A stretch of 64,000 bases of DNA from Xenorhabdus vietnamensis (GCF_002127535.1 NZ_MUBJ01000005.1:1-64000); one strand, 5' to 3'. Positions 30,195 to 39,911 are shown, counted from the first letter of the stretch. Made by a program: numbers and translations. The notes: a model not told the origin generated them from the sequence alone.

Positions 30195-31004
30195 ATGACA
30201 AGAAACAAAGGCATACTGATAAAAGATATAGATGAAATAAAGAAGATGGAAATAGCTGGTCGCTTGACTGGCCAAGTGCTTGAGGCTGTTCGTCAGATTA
30301 TCGTGCCAGGTATTTCGACCCTTGAAATTGATTCATTTTGCCATGATTACGTTATCAATATCCTTGATGCGATACCGGGCAGTTTAGGGCAATATGGTTT
30401 TCCTTATACGGTCAATACATCAGTAAATCACGTTGTTTGTCATGGTTGGCCTTCAGAAAAGAGGCTGAAAAACGGAGATATCGTTAATGTGGATGTCACC
30501 GTCAAAAAAGAGGGATATTACGGCGACAGCAGTATTACATTTTGTGTCGGTGATGTGTCATCTCATGCCAAGCGTTTGGTCAATGTGACTCAAGAATGTC
30601 TATATAAAGCGATTAAGATCGTCAAGCCGGGGATTACTTTGGGGGATATTGGTCATACGATACAGCAGCATGCTGAAGCAAATAATTACACTGTAGTGCG
30701 TGAATATTGTGGCCATGGTATTGGTCGCAACATGCATGAGGAACCGCAAGTTTTGCATTACGGTAAGGCGGGAGAAGGTATTATCTTGGAGGAGGGGATG
30801 ACTTTCACGATTGAGCCTATGATCAACCAAGGCAAAAAGGACGTTAAGCTGCATAAAGATGGCTGGACAGTAACGACTAAAGATCGTCGGTTATCGGCTC
30901 AGTTTGAGCATACTATTCTGGTAACCCGTGATGGTTTTCATGTACTGACTTTACGGGATGAAGAACGTGAGGATTTTGAACGCTACTTGTCAACCAGTCA
31001 ATAA
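30195..31004 (+). CDS. Type I methionine aminopeptidase, probable second copy
   Basis: Removes the initiator methionine. All five metal ligands are present: D100 and D111 (NVDVTVKKEGYYGDSS), H174 (CGHGIG), E207 (TIEPM) and E238 (SAQFEHT); H83 in VVCHGWP and H181 complete the active site. 269 residues against 264 in E. coli. It is only moderately similar to the housekeeping Map, and it is not next to rpsB where that gene normally lies, so it is probably an accessory paralogue. Single gene, no operon partner. Extra copies can protect producers of aminopeptidase inhibitors, but no biosynthetic genes are near. Confidence 0.9.
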   Translation: MTRNKGILIKDIDEIKKMEIAGRLTGQVLEAVRQIIVPGISTLEIDSFCHDYVINILDAIPGSLGQYGFPYTVNTSVNHVVCHGWPSEKRLKNGDIVNVDVTVKKEGYYGDSSITFCVGDVSSHAKRLVNVTQECLYKAIKIVKPGITLGDIGHTIQQHAEANNYTVVREYCGHGIGRNMHEEPQVLHYGKAGEGIILEEGMTFTIEPMINQGKKDVKLHKDGWTVTTKDRRLSAQFEHTILVTRDGFHVLTLRDEEREDFERYLSTSQ

Positions 31005-31336
31005 TTCACTATTTATTGCATGATAAAGTTGTGTGATAACTAAACCTGATGCTGTGGTATTGGGTTTTGTTATTAAGTAGATTTTTTATCGTACAAAATC
31101 GGGAATAGTGAACAAAATGTTTTGCAAAAAGAAAAAATTTTCTTTGTGAAATCAATCGGCTTATTAATTTATGAAATCAGGTAGACTTAGGTTTTTCCTC
31201 AAGTTTAGATAAAATAGTATGTCGGATTTTTGAACAAAATCTGTAGGTAGAGTTTTGTCCAAACACTATGGATTTAACACAATGGATTTACTTAAACAGA
31301 AATTTAGCTACGGCTATTTGAAATGACAGGGTGATT
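31005..31336 (+). other. Non-coding, A/T-rich interval before the phosphoethanolamine transferase gene
   Basis: 332 bases. A short A/T hairpin, AAAGAAAAAATTTTCTTT at about 31128-31145, lies mid-way. No promoter motif (for example a PmrA or PhoP box) can be identified with confidence. Confidence 0.35.
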
Positions 31337-32950
31337 ATGTCTTTTTTTTATAAAAACAAGAAATTATCTTGTTTTGCTGTTCTTTTTTTTCTTATTTTTA
31401 TGGTACATAAATGTTTGGGATATCAATTAAAACTGATATATGTCTTCAGTGCTTTTGCATTCTTTTTGTTTTTAGCTGCAACAAGTAAGCGAGTATATAT
31501 CTTCTCAATCACTTTTTTTTCTTTAGTTGGAATACTCTATACCCCAATAGGACTCAATTACGGTTATCCGGATGTCAATGCGGTAGGATCATTAATCTAT
31601 ACAAATAGAAATGAAACGGTTGAATATATTAGCGGGCTTTCTATCTCAACTTATTTAACAGCCATAGCTATTTTTGTTCTGATGATATTTGCATTTAAGC
31701 TAAATGTTACTATATCAGGTAAAAGTAAAAAATGGTTATTTACCCTGTTCTTCATCTCGACTTTTTGGTCTCCGGCCAAAGGATATATAAAATCGGGTTT
31801 TGAAGATTATTCGGAACTTTTGAATATCAGTTTACCTGAGGTTCGCTTCTTCACTGATGCTTATCGAAGCTACAAGAAAGTCATGTCGGAAAATAATCGG
31901 TTTGCCAGGATTATTCAATACAGGGATGTCTGGCAGCCAGTGGTGAAAGATGAAAAATATGACACGTATATAATGGTGATTGGTGAAAGTGTCCGAAAAG
32001 ATTTTATGGATGCCTATGGGTTTCCTGATAAAAATACCCCTTGGTTGGACAACACGAATGCTACAGTGTTAACCAACTATATTTCTGCGGCACCATCAAC
32101 CCAGTTATCTCTGACTAACTCTCTGGCGGTTCGTGAAGCAAATGAAATTCAACTGAATAACAGTATTGTTTCACTGGCGAAAAAAGCGGGATTTAAAACT
32201 TATTGGTTGTCCAATCAGGGAATGAAAGGTGGTTTCGATTCTCCCGTAGCGCTGATTGGACAGCAGGCCAATCATTATACTTTTCTAAAAGAAGGCAATT
32301 CAGATGATCGCAGTTATATGCCGGATGATAATTTATTGCCTTATATTCGTAAGGCGTTAGTTAAGGATGAACAGAAGAAGTTGATTATTATTCATTTAAT
32401 GGGTTCACATCCACAACCTTGCGCCAGAACTGATGAGAAGTACAACACCTATTTTCATTCCAAGAATATTTCATGTTATCTCCAGAGTATCCATAATACG
32501 GATAGTCTGCTGGCTGATATTGAAAATATTGCCAATAAAAATCAATTGCACTGGACAATGCTCTATTTTGCGGATCATGGTTTGTCATTTGTGAATAAGA
32601 GTACAGATAATGAGAATCTGACCCACAACGATGATAATCAGCAAAACTATCAAGTTCCTTTTATTATTACCGGTTACGACTATTTTACAAAAAACGCTTC
32701 TACAAAAGATTCTTCCATCAAAAATACAGACACGAAAAAAGCAGGCAAAAATATAATAGATGCTCCCCGCAGTGGTTTGAATCTATTACCTATGCTATCC
32801 ACATGGCTTGGAATTGAGGAGCCTCGCTTGGTATCCAAATGTGATTGGTTTTCTAACCAAAGATGTCAGAACCAGCATACAGTGATTTCATTTACTAACG
32901 AATATAAAGACTTTAATCAACTGAAGGATGATGCCATTAACTTCAACTGA
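31337..32950 (+). CDS. Phosphoethanolamine transferase (sulfatase-type, EptA/CptA/OpgE group)
   Basis: Inner-membrane enzyme with a periplasmic catalytic domain that moves phosphoethanolamine from phosphatidylethanolamine to lipid A, core or glucan. 537 residues from the ATG at 31337 (AGGG five bases ahead); a GTG two codons earlier is the alternative. Five N-terminal membrane helices (to about 150) precede a sulfatase domain. MVIGESVRKDFMDAYGF holds the metal-binding Glu, PSTQLSLTNSLA should hold the nucleophile Thr, and FADHGLSF the Asp-His pair. Substrate is undecided. If it acts on lipid A it would affect antimicrobial peptide resistance. Confidence 0.85.
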   Translation: MSFFYKNKKLSCFAVLFFLIFMVHKCLGYQLKLIYVFSAFAFFLFLAATSKRVYIFSITFFSLVGILYTPIGLNYGYPDVNAVGSLIYTNRNETVEYISGLSISTYLTAIAIFVLMIFAFKLNVTISGKSKKWLFTLFFISTFWSPAKGYIKSGFEDYSELLNISLPEVRFFTDAYRSYKKVMSENNRFARIIQYRDVWQPVVKDEKYDTYIMVIGESVRKDFMDAYGFPDKNTPWLDNTNATVLTNYISAAPSTQLSLTNSLAVREANEIQLNNSIVSLAKKAGFKTYWLSNQGMKGGFDSPVALIGQQANHYTFLKEGNSDDRSYMPDDNLLPYIRKALVKDEQKKLIIIHLMGSHPQPCARTDEKYNTYFHSKNISCYLQSIHNTDSLLADIENIANKNQLHWTMLYFADHGLSFVNKSTDNENLTHNDDNQQNYQVPFIITGYDYFTKNASTKDSSIKNTDTKKAGKNIIDAPRSGLNLLPMLSTWLGIEEPRLVSKCDWFSNQRCQNQHTVISFTNEYKDFNQLKDDAINFN

Positions 32951-33019
32951 TAAATATACCTTTGTATTTCCAGTTGTAGCTTTGTGGATGGTATTGCAAT
33001 TGTGAAACACTCTTGGATA

Positions 33020-33035
33020 AGTGATTGATATCACA
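33020..33035 (+). promoter_or_regulatory. Candidate CRP-cAMP site upstream of btsT
   Basis: AGTGATTGATATCACA matches the TGTGA-N6-TCACA consensus at nine of ten key positions. E. coli btsT (yjiY) is also under CRP control, which supports the call. Confidence 0.65.
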
Positions 33036-33084
33036 AAAATTGATTCATGATTTATGTGTGTAGACCATTGATTGGGGGATTTTG

Positions 33085-33110
33085 ACCGCTTAATGTAGTA
33101 TTCAACCGCT
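33085..33110 (+). promoter_or_regulatory. Candidate BtsR (LytTR) direct-repeat site
   Basis: ACCGCT occurs at 33085-33090 and again at 33105-33110, a 20-bp period that puts both on one face of the helix. LytTR-type regulators bind such pairs, and the E. coli regulator of btsT, BtsR (YehT), recognises ACC(G/A)CT half-sites. The site is 50 bases after the CRP-like site. Confidence 0.6.
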
Positions 33111-33287
33111 GACCTAGATCTTCTCAGTCTGATCAGAAAGAGTTGTATATCATAGTGCAGTGTGGCGAGGAGTACATACTTTTATATGGAGATCACTTCT
33201 TTCCGGCCATAGATGGTCGGTTTATGGAGAAGAGAGTAAAAATTAAATAATAGCTTGCTGTTCGTCTTACTGTGAAAAGGAAGTTTT

Positions 33288-35441
33288 ATGAACAATAATA
33301 AATTTTTAAAGCATATCCCTTGGATGATAGTGGGGATAATTGGCGCATTCTGCCTTGGAGTTGTTGCGCTTCGTCGGGGAGAACACGTTAGCGCTTTGTG
33401 GATCATCGTCGCTTCCGTAGCGGTTTATTTGGTTGCTTATCGGTATTACAGCCTTTATATCGCCACTAAGGTGATGAAGCTGGACGCCACGCGAGCAACG
33501 CCAGCGGTCGTCAATAATGATGGCCTGAATTATGTTCCTACCAACAAAAATGTCCTGTTTGGTCACCATTTTGCGGCTATTGCTGGAGCAGGCCCGTTGG
33601 TAGGGCCTGTGTTGGCAGCACAGGTTGGTTATCTGCCGGGAACATTGTGGTTATTGGCTGGGGTTGTGCTTGCCGGGGCGGTGCAAGACTTTATGGTGCT
33701 ATTTATCTCTTCGCGCCGCAATGGAGCATCATTGGGTGAGATCGTCAAAGAAGAAATGGGGCGCGTGCCAGGTACGATAGCCCTGTTTGGTTGCTTCTTA
33801 ATCATGATCATCATTCTGGCGGTATTAGCCTTAATCGTCGTGAAAGCATTGGCGGAAAGCCCGTGGGGCGTATTTACTGTTTGCTCAACGGTGCCCATTG
33901 CGCTTTTCATGGGGATCTATATGCGATATATCCGTCCGGGTCGTGTGGGTGAAGTTTCCGTGATTGGTATTCTCATGCTGATTGCTGCCATTTGGTTTGG
34001 TGGTGTTGTCGCAGCAGACCCTTACTGGGGACCAGCGTTGACTTTCAAAGATACCACCATCACTTATGCGCTGATCGGTTATGCCTTTATCTCTGCATTA
34101 TTGCCAGTCTGGCTTATTTTGGCTCCGCGTGACTATCTGGCAACTTTCCTGAAAATTGGGGTAATTGTTGGTCTTGCGATTGGGATTGTCATCCTGAACC
34201 CTGAGCTGAAAATGCCAGCCGTCACACAGTATATTGATGGCACAGGGCCGGTTTGGAAAGGAACGTTGTTCCCATTTTTGTTCATTACTATTGCTTGTGG
34301 TGCGGTATCTGGTTTCCATGCCCTGATTTCTTCAGGAACGACGCCTAAACTGCTGGCGAATGAAAAAGATGCGCGTTTCATTGGTTATGGTGCGATGTTG
34401 ATGGAATCGTTTGTTGCAATCATGGCACTGGTTGCTGCATCCATCATTGAGCCGGGCTTGTATTTTGCTATGAATACCCCTCCGGCAGCGTTGGGCATTA
34501 CTATGCCTGACTTACATAATTTGGGTACTGCCGAAGCGCCGATGATTATGGCTTCTTTGCAAGAAGTGACGACCCATGCGGCAGCAACAGTAAGCTCTTG
34601 GGGTTTTGTTATTTCGCCGGATCAAATTCTGCAAACAGCAAAAGATATTGGTGAACCATCCGTCTTAAATCGTGCAGGGGGAGCACCAACTTTAGCGGTG
34701 GGTATTGCCCACGTATTCCATCAGATCATACCCGCGGCAGATATGGGCTTCTGGTATCACTTCGGCATTTTGTTTGAAGCTCTGTTCATCTTGACTGCGC
34801 TGGACGCAGGTACACGCTCTGGCCGTTTCATGTTGCAGGATCTTTTGGGTAATTTTGTTCCATTCCTGAAAAAAACAGACTCCCTGATTGCGGGCATTAT
34901 TGGTACAGCAGGTTGTGTAGGCTTATGGGGTTATTTGCTGTATCAAGGCGTGGTTGATCCACTGGGCGGCGTCAAGAGCCTGTGGCCGCTGTTTGGTATC
35001 TCTAACCAGATGCTGGCCGCTGTTGCGTTGGTATTAGGTACGGTTGTACTAATCAAAATGAAACGCACTCAATATATTTGGGTAACGGTTATTCCTGCGG
35101 TTTGGTTGTTGATTTGTACTACATGGGCGCTGGGGCTTAAATTATTCAGTGACAACCCACGGCTTGAAGGCTTTTTTTTCCTTGCGAAAGAGTATAAGCA
35201 GCGGATTGCAGAAGGTGGTGCAGAATTGACTGCTGAGCAAATCAGCAATATGAACCATATTGTTGTGAATAACTACACCAATGCAGGTTTAAGTATTCTG
35301 TTCCTAGTGGTGGTGTATAGCATCATTATCTATGGCATCAAAACGGCGATAAAAGCAAGCAAAAATCCGGAGCGTACCGATAATGAAACGCCTTATGTTC
35401 CGGTTCCAGAAGGTGGGGTGAAAGTATCTTCTACGCACTGA
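33288..35441 (+). CDS. btsT: Pyruvate:proton symporter (CstA family)
   Basis: 717 residues, about 18 membrane helices. It is nearly collinear with E. coli BtsT/YjiY (716): shared blocks are FKHIPW-like KHIPWMIVGIIGAFCLGV, NVLFGHHFAAIAGAGP, GPVLAAQVGYLPGTLW, GFHALISSGTTPKLLANE and the C-terminal TPYVPVPEGGVKVSS. The length and this tail favour BtsT over CstA. RBS AAGGAAG is seven bases ahead of the ATG. Regulation is suggested by the CRP-like site and direct repeat upstream; yjiX and yjiA follow as in E. coli. Confidence 0.95.
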   Translation: MNNNKFLKHIPWMIVGIIGAFCLGVVALRRGEHVSALWIIVASVAVYLVAYRYYSLYIATKVMKLDATRATPAVVNNDGLNYVPTNKNVLFGHHFAAIAGAGPLVGPVLAAQVGYLPGTLWLLAGVVLAGAVQDFMVLFISSRRNGASLGEIVKEEMGRVPGTIALFGCFLIMIIILAVLALIVVKALAESPWGVFTVCSTVPIALFMGIYMRYIRPGRVGEVSVIGILMLIAAIWFGGVVAADPYWGPALTFKDTTITYALIGYAFISALLPVWLILAPRDYLATFLKIGVIVGLAIGIVILNPELKMPAVTQYIDGTGPVWKGTLFPFLFITIACGAVSGFHALISSGTTPKLLANEKDARFIGYGAMLMESFVAIMALVAASIIEPGLYFAMNTPPAALGITMPDLHNLGTAEAPMIMASLQEVTTHAAATVSSWGFVISPDQILQTAKDIGEPSVLNRAGGAPTLAVGIAHVFHQIIPAADMGFWYHFGILFEALFILTALDAGTRSGRFMLQDLLGNFVPFLKKTDSLIAGIIGTAGCVGLWGYLLYQGVVDPLGGVKSLWPLFGISNQMLAAVALVLGTVVLIKMKRTQYIWVTVIPAVWLLICTTWALGLKLFSDNPRLEGFFFLAKEYKQRIAEGGAELTAEQISNMNHIVVNNYTNAGLSILFLVVVYSIIIYGIKTAIKASKNPERTDNETPYVPVPEGGVKVSSTH

Positions 35442-35553
35442 TTTGATACTTAAACTGATACTATCTAAATCAGTCTGTATCAGTAATAACTATACTCAAT
35501 GAGTTTATGATGCAGCTAACTAACAAAGTTGCTACCAGGAAAACAATGGGTAT

Positions 35554-35596
35554 ATACCCCACATAATACAAAGTCGATTATGTGGGGTATTTTTTG
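35554..35596 (+). terminator. Strong hairpin/T-run between btsT and yjiX, abutting the yjiX ribosome site
   Basis: A perfect 14-bp stem, ATACCCCACATAAT (35554-35567) with ATTATGTGGGGTAT (35577-35590), is followed by TTTTT. The yjiX Shine-Dalgarno GGAGA (35596-35600) begins right after the T-run. It would end most btsT transcripts and let only read-through or a separate promoter feed yjiX. Confidence 0.88.
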
Positions 35597-35607
35597 GAGA
35601 ACAATTT

Positions 35608-35811
35608 ATGTTTGGTAATCTTGGTCGGGCTGGAAAATATCTGGGGCAGGCTGCCCGTATGTTGGTGGGAGTTCCTGACTATGACACATATGTACAGCAC
35701 ATGAAGGAAAACCACCCAGATAAACCTTATATGACTTATGAAGAATTTTTTCGCGAACGCCAGAATGCTCGTTATGGTGGCGATGGAAAAGGCGGTATGC
35801 GCTGTTGTTAG
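35608..35811 (+). CDS. yjiX: YjiX/YbdD-family small protein
   Basis: 67 residues of the DUF466 family, always found after CstA or BtsT-type transporters. Signatures: [43 protein letters not shown] and the Cys pair at the C-terminus (MRCC). A role in transporter function or control has been proposed for the family, not shown here. Good ribosome site GGAGA. Preceded by a strong terminator hairpin. Confidence 0.94.
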   Translation: MFGNLGRAGKYLGQAARMLVGVPDYDTYVQHMKENHPDKPYMTYEEFFRERQNARYGGDGKGGMRCC

Positions 35812-35862
35812 AAAAGCGGCTAAATCAGTAGAAATTTTTTAGTAATCAATGAGCATTGGGAA

Positions 35863-36840
35863 ATGAAAATGCAACCAATATCAGTCACTATCCTGACCGG
35901 TTTTTTGGGATCAGGTAAAACGACGCTGCTGCGTCATATCCTTAATGCCGATCACGGTTACAAAATAGCTGTTATCGAAAATGAATTTGGTGAAGTCCCC
36001 ATTGATAATAAATTGATTGGTGATCGAGCAACTCAGATTAAAACATTAAGCAATGGATGTATCTGCTGTAGTCGTTCTAATGATCTGGAAGATGCATTAT
36101 TGGACTTGCTGGATAGCATGGATAAAGGGAAGATCTACTTTGACCGGCTGATTATTGAGTGTACAGGTATGGCTGATCCCGGCCCGATTACACAGACTTT
36201 CTTTTCCCATGAGATTTTGTGCCAGCGTTTTTTACTTGATGGCATTATCACGCTGGTGGATGCTGTTCATGCAGAACAACAGTTAGATCGCTTTTCCATT
36301 GCACAGGCACAAGTGGGATATGCAGACAGAGTTATTTTAACAAAAACAGATGTTGCTCCAGTTAATGATGCCTTAGTTGAACGTTTGCAACGAATTAATG
36401 CCAGAGCACCTATTCATAAAGTCATTCAAGGCAAAGCAGATTTGGGCTTACTGTTCGATATCGAAGGTTTCATATTGAATGGCAAACTGACGGTTTCGAC
36501 TCCTGTATTTCGATTTGCGCCAAAACAACAAAATACAATCCAGTCTATTGTCGTCAACTTATCGTGTTCTGTTGAACTATCAGAAGTTTCGAACCTAATG
36601 GAAGAACTATTGCTGAGTTTCGCGGATAACCTTCTGCGCTACAAAGGAATTCTTGCTATTAAAGAAGAACCACGGCGGTTGCTGTTTCAGGGAGTTCAGC
36701 GTCTGTACAGTGCGGACTGGGACAGGGAATGGCTTGATGATGAAGCACGTGAAAGTGTGCTGGTTTTTATTGGTATAGAGCTGCCAGAACAAAGAATTCG
36801 TGAAAAATTCGCTGAATTGCTCGAAGAAAGATGGCCTTAA
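35863..36840 (+). CDS. yjiA: YjiA, COG0523 metal-binding GTPase
   Basis: G3E-family P-loop GTPase related to metallochaperones (CobW, HypB). The Walker A GFLGSGKTT is at 13-21, the metal motif CxCC is C66-x-C68-C69 (NGCICCS), the ECTGMADPGPI switch block is near 110, and the G4 TKTD near 158. 325 residues against 318 in E. coli YjiA. It starts 51 bases after yjiX and completes btsT-yjiX-yjiA. Probable zinc or cobalt handling; the client protein is unknown. Confidence 0.93.
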   Translation: MKMQPISVTILTGFLGSGKTTLLRHILNADHGYKIAVIENEFGEVPIDNKLIGDRATQIKTLSNGCICCSRSNDLEDALLDLLDSMDKGKIYFDRLIIECTGMADPGPITQTFFSHEILCQRFLLDGIITLVDAVHAEQQLDRFSIAQAQVGYADRVILTKTDVAPVNDALVERLQRINARAPIHKVIQGKADLGLLFDIEGFILNGKLTVSTPVFRFAPKQQNTIQSIVVNLSCSVELSEVSNLMEELLLSFADNLLRYKGILAIKEEPRRLLFQGVQRLYSADWDREWLDDEARESVLVFIGIELPEQRIREKFAELLEERWP

Positions 36841-37184
36841 GAATGATGATCTAAGTAATCATATTCTGTGGGATTTAATTGTTTGTTTTTTATTCTTTAC
36901 TGAGCAGTGAAATTATTTATATAAATTCGCTGCTCATTATCATTAGAAATTTACTTTATCTATTTACTTATTATACTTAAGCTTTGATAAAGTATCCTCG
37001 GCGTGTTAACAAATATAAAACAAAATCCATTTACAAATTGAGTTAATCACACATATAAAATGGTAATTTATTTTATATGATGATGGAATTGTTTATCTTA
37101 CCTACTGGTAATCTCCCTGATTAATTTATGGAGATTATTGTGACAACAGGCCATGTTAGTGAAAATAGCAGAAAAATAACACGG
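36841..37184 (+). other. Non-coding interval after yjiA
   Basis: GAGCAG (36902-36907) and CTGCTC (36930-36935) are the ends of a mostly paired hairpin that may end the yjiA transcript. The rest is A/T-rich. GTG at 37140 opens a short frame with GGAG ahead, but it runs into the recombinase gene and is not credible. Confidence 0.4.
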
Positions 37185-37751
37185 TTATTTAGAGGGAGAC
37201 TCCCAAATATTGGAGAAGCGTTTCACATTACTGGCAGTATAAATTACGGTATGTGAAATATTACGGTGTCCGAGATAATCTTGAATCAAACGAGTATCAC
37301 GGCCAAGATCGGCTAATGCATAACCACAGGCGTGTCTTAACATGTGTGGATGTGGAGAAACACTGACCGATGCCTGCTTCCCATAATATTTCAATAATCC
37401 GTAAACTTGTTGCCGTGAAACAGGGCCGGATTTTTGGGAAAGGAATACCCACGGCGCCTCGTCAGCTTCTTTCCAGTTTTCACGGATTTCCAGCCATTGT
37501 TTCAATGCTACAATTTCCTCTGGAACTAAAGGATGTATGGTTGAAAGTCCGCCCTTTAACCGTCTGATGTGAATGATCGATGAATGTAAATCGAGATCAG
37601 ATAGACGTAGATTACATAGTTCACTTACCCTAAATCCGTGAATAAAACACATTAATAGCATGCAGTAATTCCGTTCTGCGTGGCGTCCTTGTTTTGTTGC
37701 TGCCAAAATTGCGTCTATTTCGTATCGGGTTAAAAATTTACGTTGCTTCAT
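37185..37751 (-). CDS. FimB/FimE-like tyrosine recombinase, no fimbrial genes nearby
   Basis: A small site-specific recombinase of the phase-variation group (FimB, FimE, MrpI). All catalytic residues are present: R41 (FRVSEL), K66 (RRLKGG), H136 and R139 (HMLRHACG), H162 (LGHRN) and Y171 (VIYTAS). 188 residues, typical of this group, which lacks the separate N-terminal core-binding domain of phage integrases. In E. coli these enzymes flip the fim promoter. Here no fimbrial operon is within 20 kb on either side, so its target is either the flanking non-coding DNA or elsewhere. I see no long inverted repeat of fimS type. Confidence 0.9.
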   Translation of the reverse strand: MKQRKFLTRYEIDAILAATKQGRHAERNYCMLLMCFIHGFRVSELCNLRLSDLDLHSSIIHIRRLKGGLSTIHPLVPEEIVALKQWLEIRENWKEADEAPWVFLSQKSGPVSRQQVYGLLKYYGKQASVSVSPHPHMLRHACGYALADLGRDTRLIQDYLGHRNISHTVIYTASNVKRFSNIWESPSK

Positions 37752-38534
37752 GAAATTATCATTCCTATGGAATCAGAGAGATTAATTGTGAATCGCAAGT
37801 TATTTAAGCCAATCGAATACAATAAACCGTTAGTATTTTTTGGATGCGATTGGAAAAATATCAAATTTATTTAATTGGAATGCTGCAAATAGGAAAAACT
37901 TTCTTCTTTTATTCGTCTTATTTTTAATGGAAATACTAATTGAAAACTTATAGATATGTGCTATGTGGCTCTGATACATAGAATGAGGCAATCATAAATA
38001 GAACTCCATATATAAAAACAGCTTTATTGAACTTTGCAACTAATCGTGCGGCTTGGTTTGTTTTCTGGTTTTTTATTCTTTAAAAAATCCTTTTAGTTGT
38101 TTTTACTATCTATATTTACTGCATTTAGTGAAAAAAGTAAATGATTTGTCTAAGCTGTTTGCATAATATCTTGCGCATTAAGGCGTATGATCCTGATTGG
38201 CATACTTATGAAGTAACACTTAAAATAACGGAGTTTAATTTTTTAAATAGTAATTTTTCTGGTTAAATAAATTTATTTTGTATTTTTATTTAATGTATTT
38301 GGAGTAAAATTCTAATTTGGTGAGTTGATTTAGTTCTATGAAGGGGAGTGAATTTAGTTCACTGGGTTATAATTTCAGATGTTTTTTTCTTGATGTTTGA
38401 ATTTAAGAAATTAATCGTTTTTTAATCAGTTTGTGTAATTTAATTAAATAAATATTTCCTATGATTAATTAAATATCTTTCCATCATTAAAATGATTATT
38501 TAATGAGTGAATTATTATGGAATATGATTTCATT
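37752..38534. other. Long A/T-rich non-coding interval beside the recombinase gene
   Basis: About 780 bases without a gene. The only notable pair is CCAATCG (37809-37815) and its inverse CGATTGG (37847-37853), 31 bases apart, with short ATAC/GTAT inner arms. It is close to the recombinase promoter and could be an operator or recombinase site. The rest, to 38530, is very A/T-rich with many short A and T tracts, as in H-NS-bound DNA. Confidence 0.4.
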
Positions 38535-38572
38535 AAGGCCAAAAAAAACTACAAAAGAAATATTTTGGCCTT
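38535..38572 (-). terminator. Hairpin after cyuA
   Basis: AAGGCCAAAA (38535-38544) and TTTTGGCCTT (38563-38572) form a perfect 10-bp stem, 10 bases beyond the cyuA stop on the minus strand. The T/A tract is inside the stem rather than after it. Confidence 0.6.
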
Positions 38573-38582
38573 ATCTACTTAT

Positions 38583-39911
38583 TTAGGCAAATTTGGCTTT
38601 GTGCGCCATAATCTCAATGATTTGTATATCAGTTTGCTGCATGGCGTGGCGAGCAAGTGAACACAGATTGGCTATGGACTGATCTACATCACTTGAAACG
38701 ATGCCATCACTGCCGCTGACACAGCTGTTGTCCAGCGCCATTAATACTGCTTTATACGCTGCGCTGGCACTGGTGGATACTTTCATGGCACAACTATTGG
38801 AAGCACCGTCACAAATCATGCCACTGATATCACCTATCATGCTGCAAATTGCCATAGCAACGGGTTGATATTGTTGTTCAATCAGCCATGCAATACCGGC
38901 AGCCGCCCCCATTGACGCAGTTGTTGCAGCACAAAGAGCAGAAAGTGTTGGCAATTTATTGTGAATATAAATCGCCATCAGATGTGACAGCATTAACGCC
39001 CGTGCCAATTGTTCTTCATTACATCCCAAGTGTTCTGCCACGACAACGACGGGCATCGTTGCTGCGATCCCTTGATTACCTGAACCTGAATTACTCATGG
39101 CAGGTAAAACAGCGCCCCCCATGCGGGCATCTGACGCAGCAGTAGTCCGGATCATAATATCGGAAAGTAAGTCCCGCGCCAGTAACCCCCGGTCACGCTG
39201 ACGTTGTAGGGTCATACCGATGTGCAATCCATATTGAGTCGATAAACCTGCTTGGGACAGGGCGTCATTTAAGCGCGCGGCTTCCAATATAAAATGGATA
39301 TCGTCATAAGGAACTTTCGTCGCAAATTCATAAACCTGAAAGGCTGTAGCGTGCTCAAGGCAATATTCAGCTTCATCATTGGCATGACAAATTTCTGTAT
39401 CGTTGGATTGAGCCTGTTTATCGAATATGGCCTGACCGTTATACATAATCTTCACAATTTGGGTGTGATTGCCAGCGATAATGACTGTTGCTGATTCCTC
39501 TTGATAAAATACCGTGGCTTCAGAATACAAAACATCATCACATGGTTGTTGGATACTGACAGTGACAGCGCCTTGCTGTAATAAGGCCTTACTTTGGGCT
39601 ATATCTGTGGATGTCACCCGTTGCAGAACTTCCAAACCCGCACTGGGATCTCCACCTAATGCGCCAAGTGCAGCAGCAATCGGCAATCCAACCATTCCCG
39701 TACCTGGTACAGTGACACCCATACCATTTTTCATCAAATTCGGTGAAACTCGCGCACTGATGCGTTGAACAGGGCCGGATAGATAAGATGCCGCAGTGGC
39801 GGCAGCTAAAGCCAGTGAAATTGGCTCAGTACATCCTATGGCTGGTTTAACTTCCTTTTTGACTACACGGATAAACGTATCCCACAACCTTGTGTTTTGT
39901 TTCTGACTCAT
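38583..39911 (-). CDS. cyuA: L-cysteine desulfidase (CyuA, UPF0597)
   Basis: Breaks cysteine down to pyruvate, sulfide and ammonia with an iron-sulfur cluster. 442 residues from the ATG at 39911 (AGG nine bases ahead); a TTG seven codons earlier is less likely. [15 protein letters not shown] (C27), the [13 protein letters not shown] block, and the cysteines in [15 protein letters not shown] are family features; the latter and C27 are the likely cluster ligands. It matches E. coli YhaM throughout. Downstream of cyuP, the cysteine importer, as in E. coli cyuPA. Confidence 0.92.
   Translation of the reverse strand: MSQKQNTRLWDTFIRVVKKEVKPAIGCTEPISLALAAATAASYLSGPVQRISARVSPNLMKNGMGVTVPGTGMVGLPIAAALGALGGDPSAGLEVLQRVTSTDIAQSKALLQQGAVTVSIQQPCDDVLYSEATVFYQEESATVIIAGNHTQIVKIMYNGQAIFDKQAQSNDTEICHANDEAEYCLEHATAFQVYEFATKVPYDDIHFILEAARLNDALSQAGLSTQYGLHIGMTLQRQRDRGLLARDLLSDIMIRTTAASDARMGGAVLPAMSNSGSGNQGIAATMPVVVVAEHLGCNEEQLARALMLSHLMAIYIHNKLPTLSALCAATTASMGAAAGIAWLIEQQYQPVAMAICSMIGDISGMICDGASNSCAMKVSTSASAAYKAVLMALDNSCVSGSDGIVSSDVDQSIANLCSLARHAMQQTDIQIIEIMAHKAKFA

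Larger units (their letters stand above)
32951..33287 (+). other. Long btsT leader and promoter region
   Basis: 337 bases between the phosphoethanolamine transferase and btsT. It holds a CRP-like site (33020-33035) and a direct repeat (33085-33110), described separately. The transcript start is probably between 33120 and 33200. Confidence 0.6.

Noticed and set aside
37140-37255. GTG frame with GGAG ahead near the recombinase gene
   Set aside because: Overlaps the conserved recombinase on the other strand and encodes no recognisable protein.
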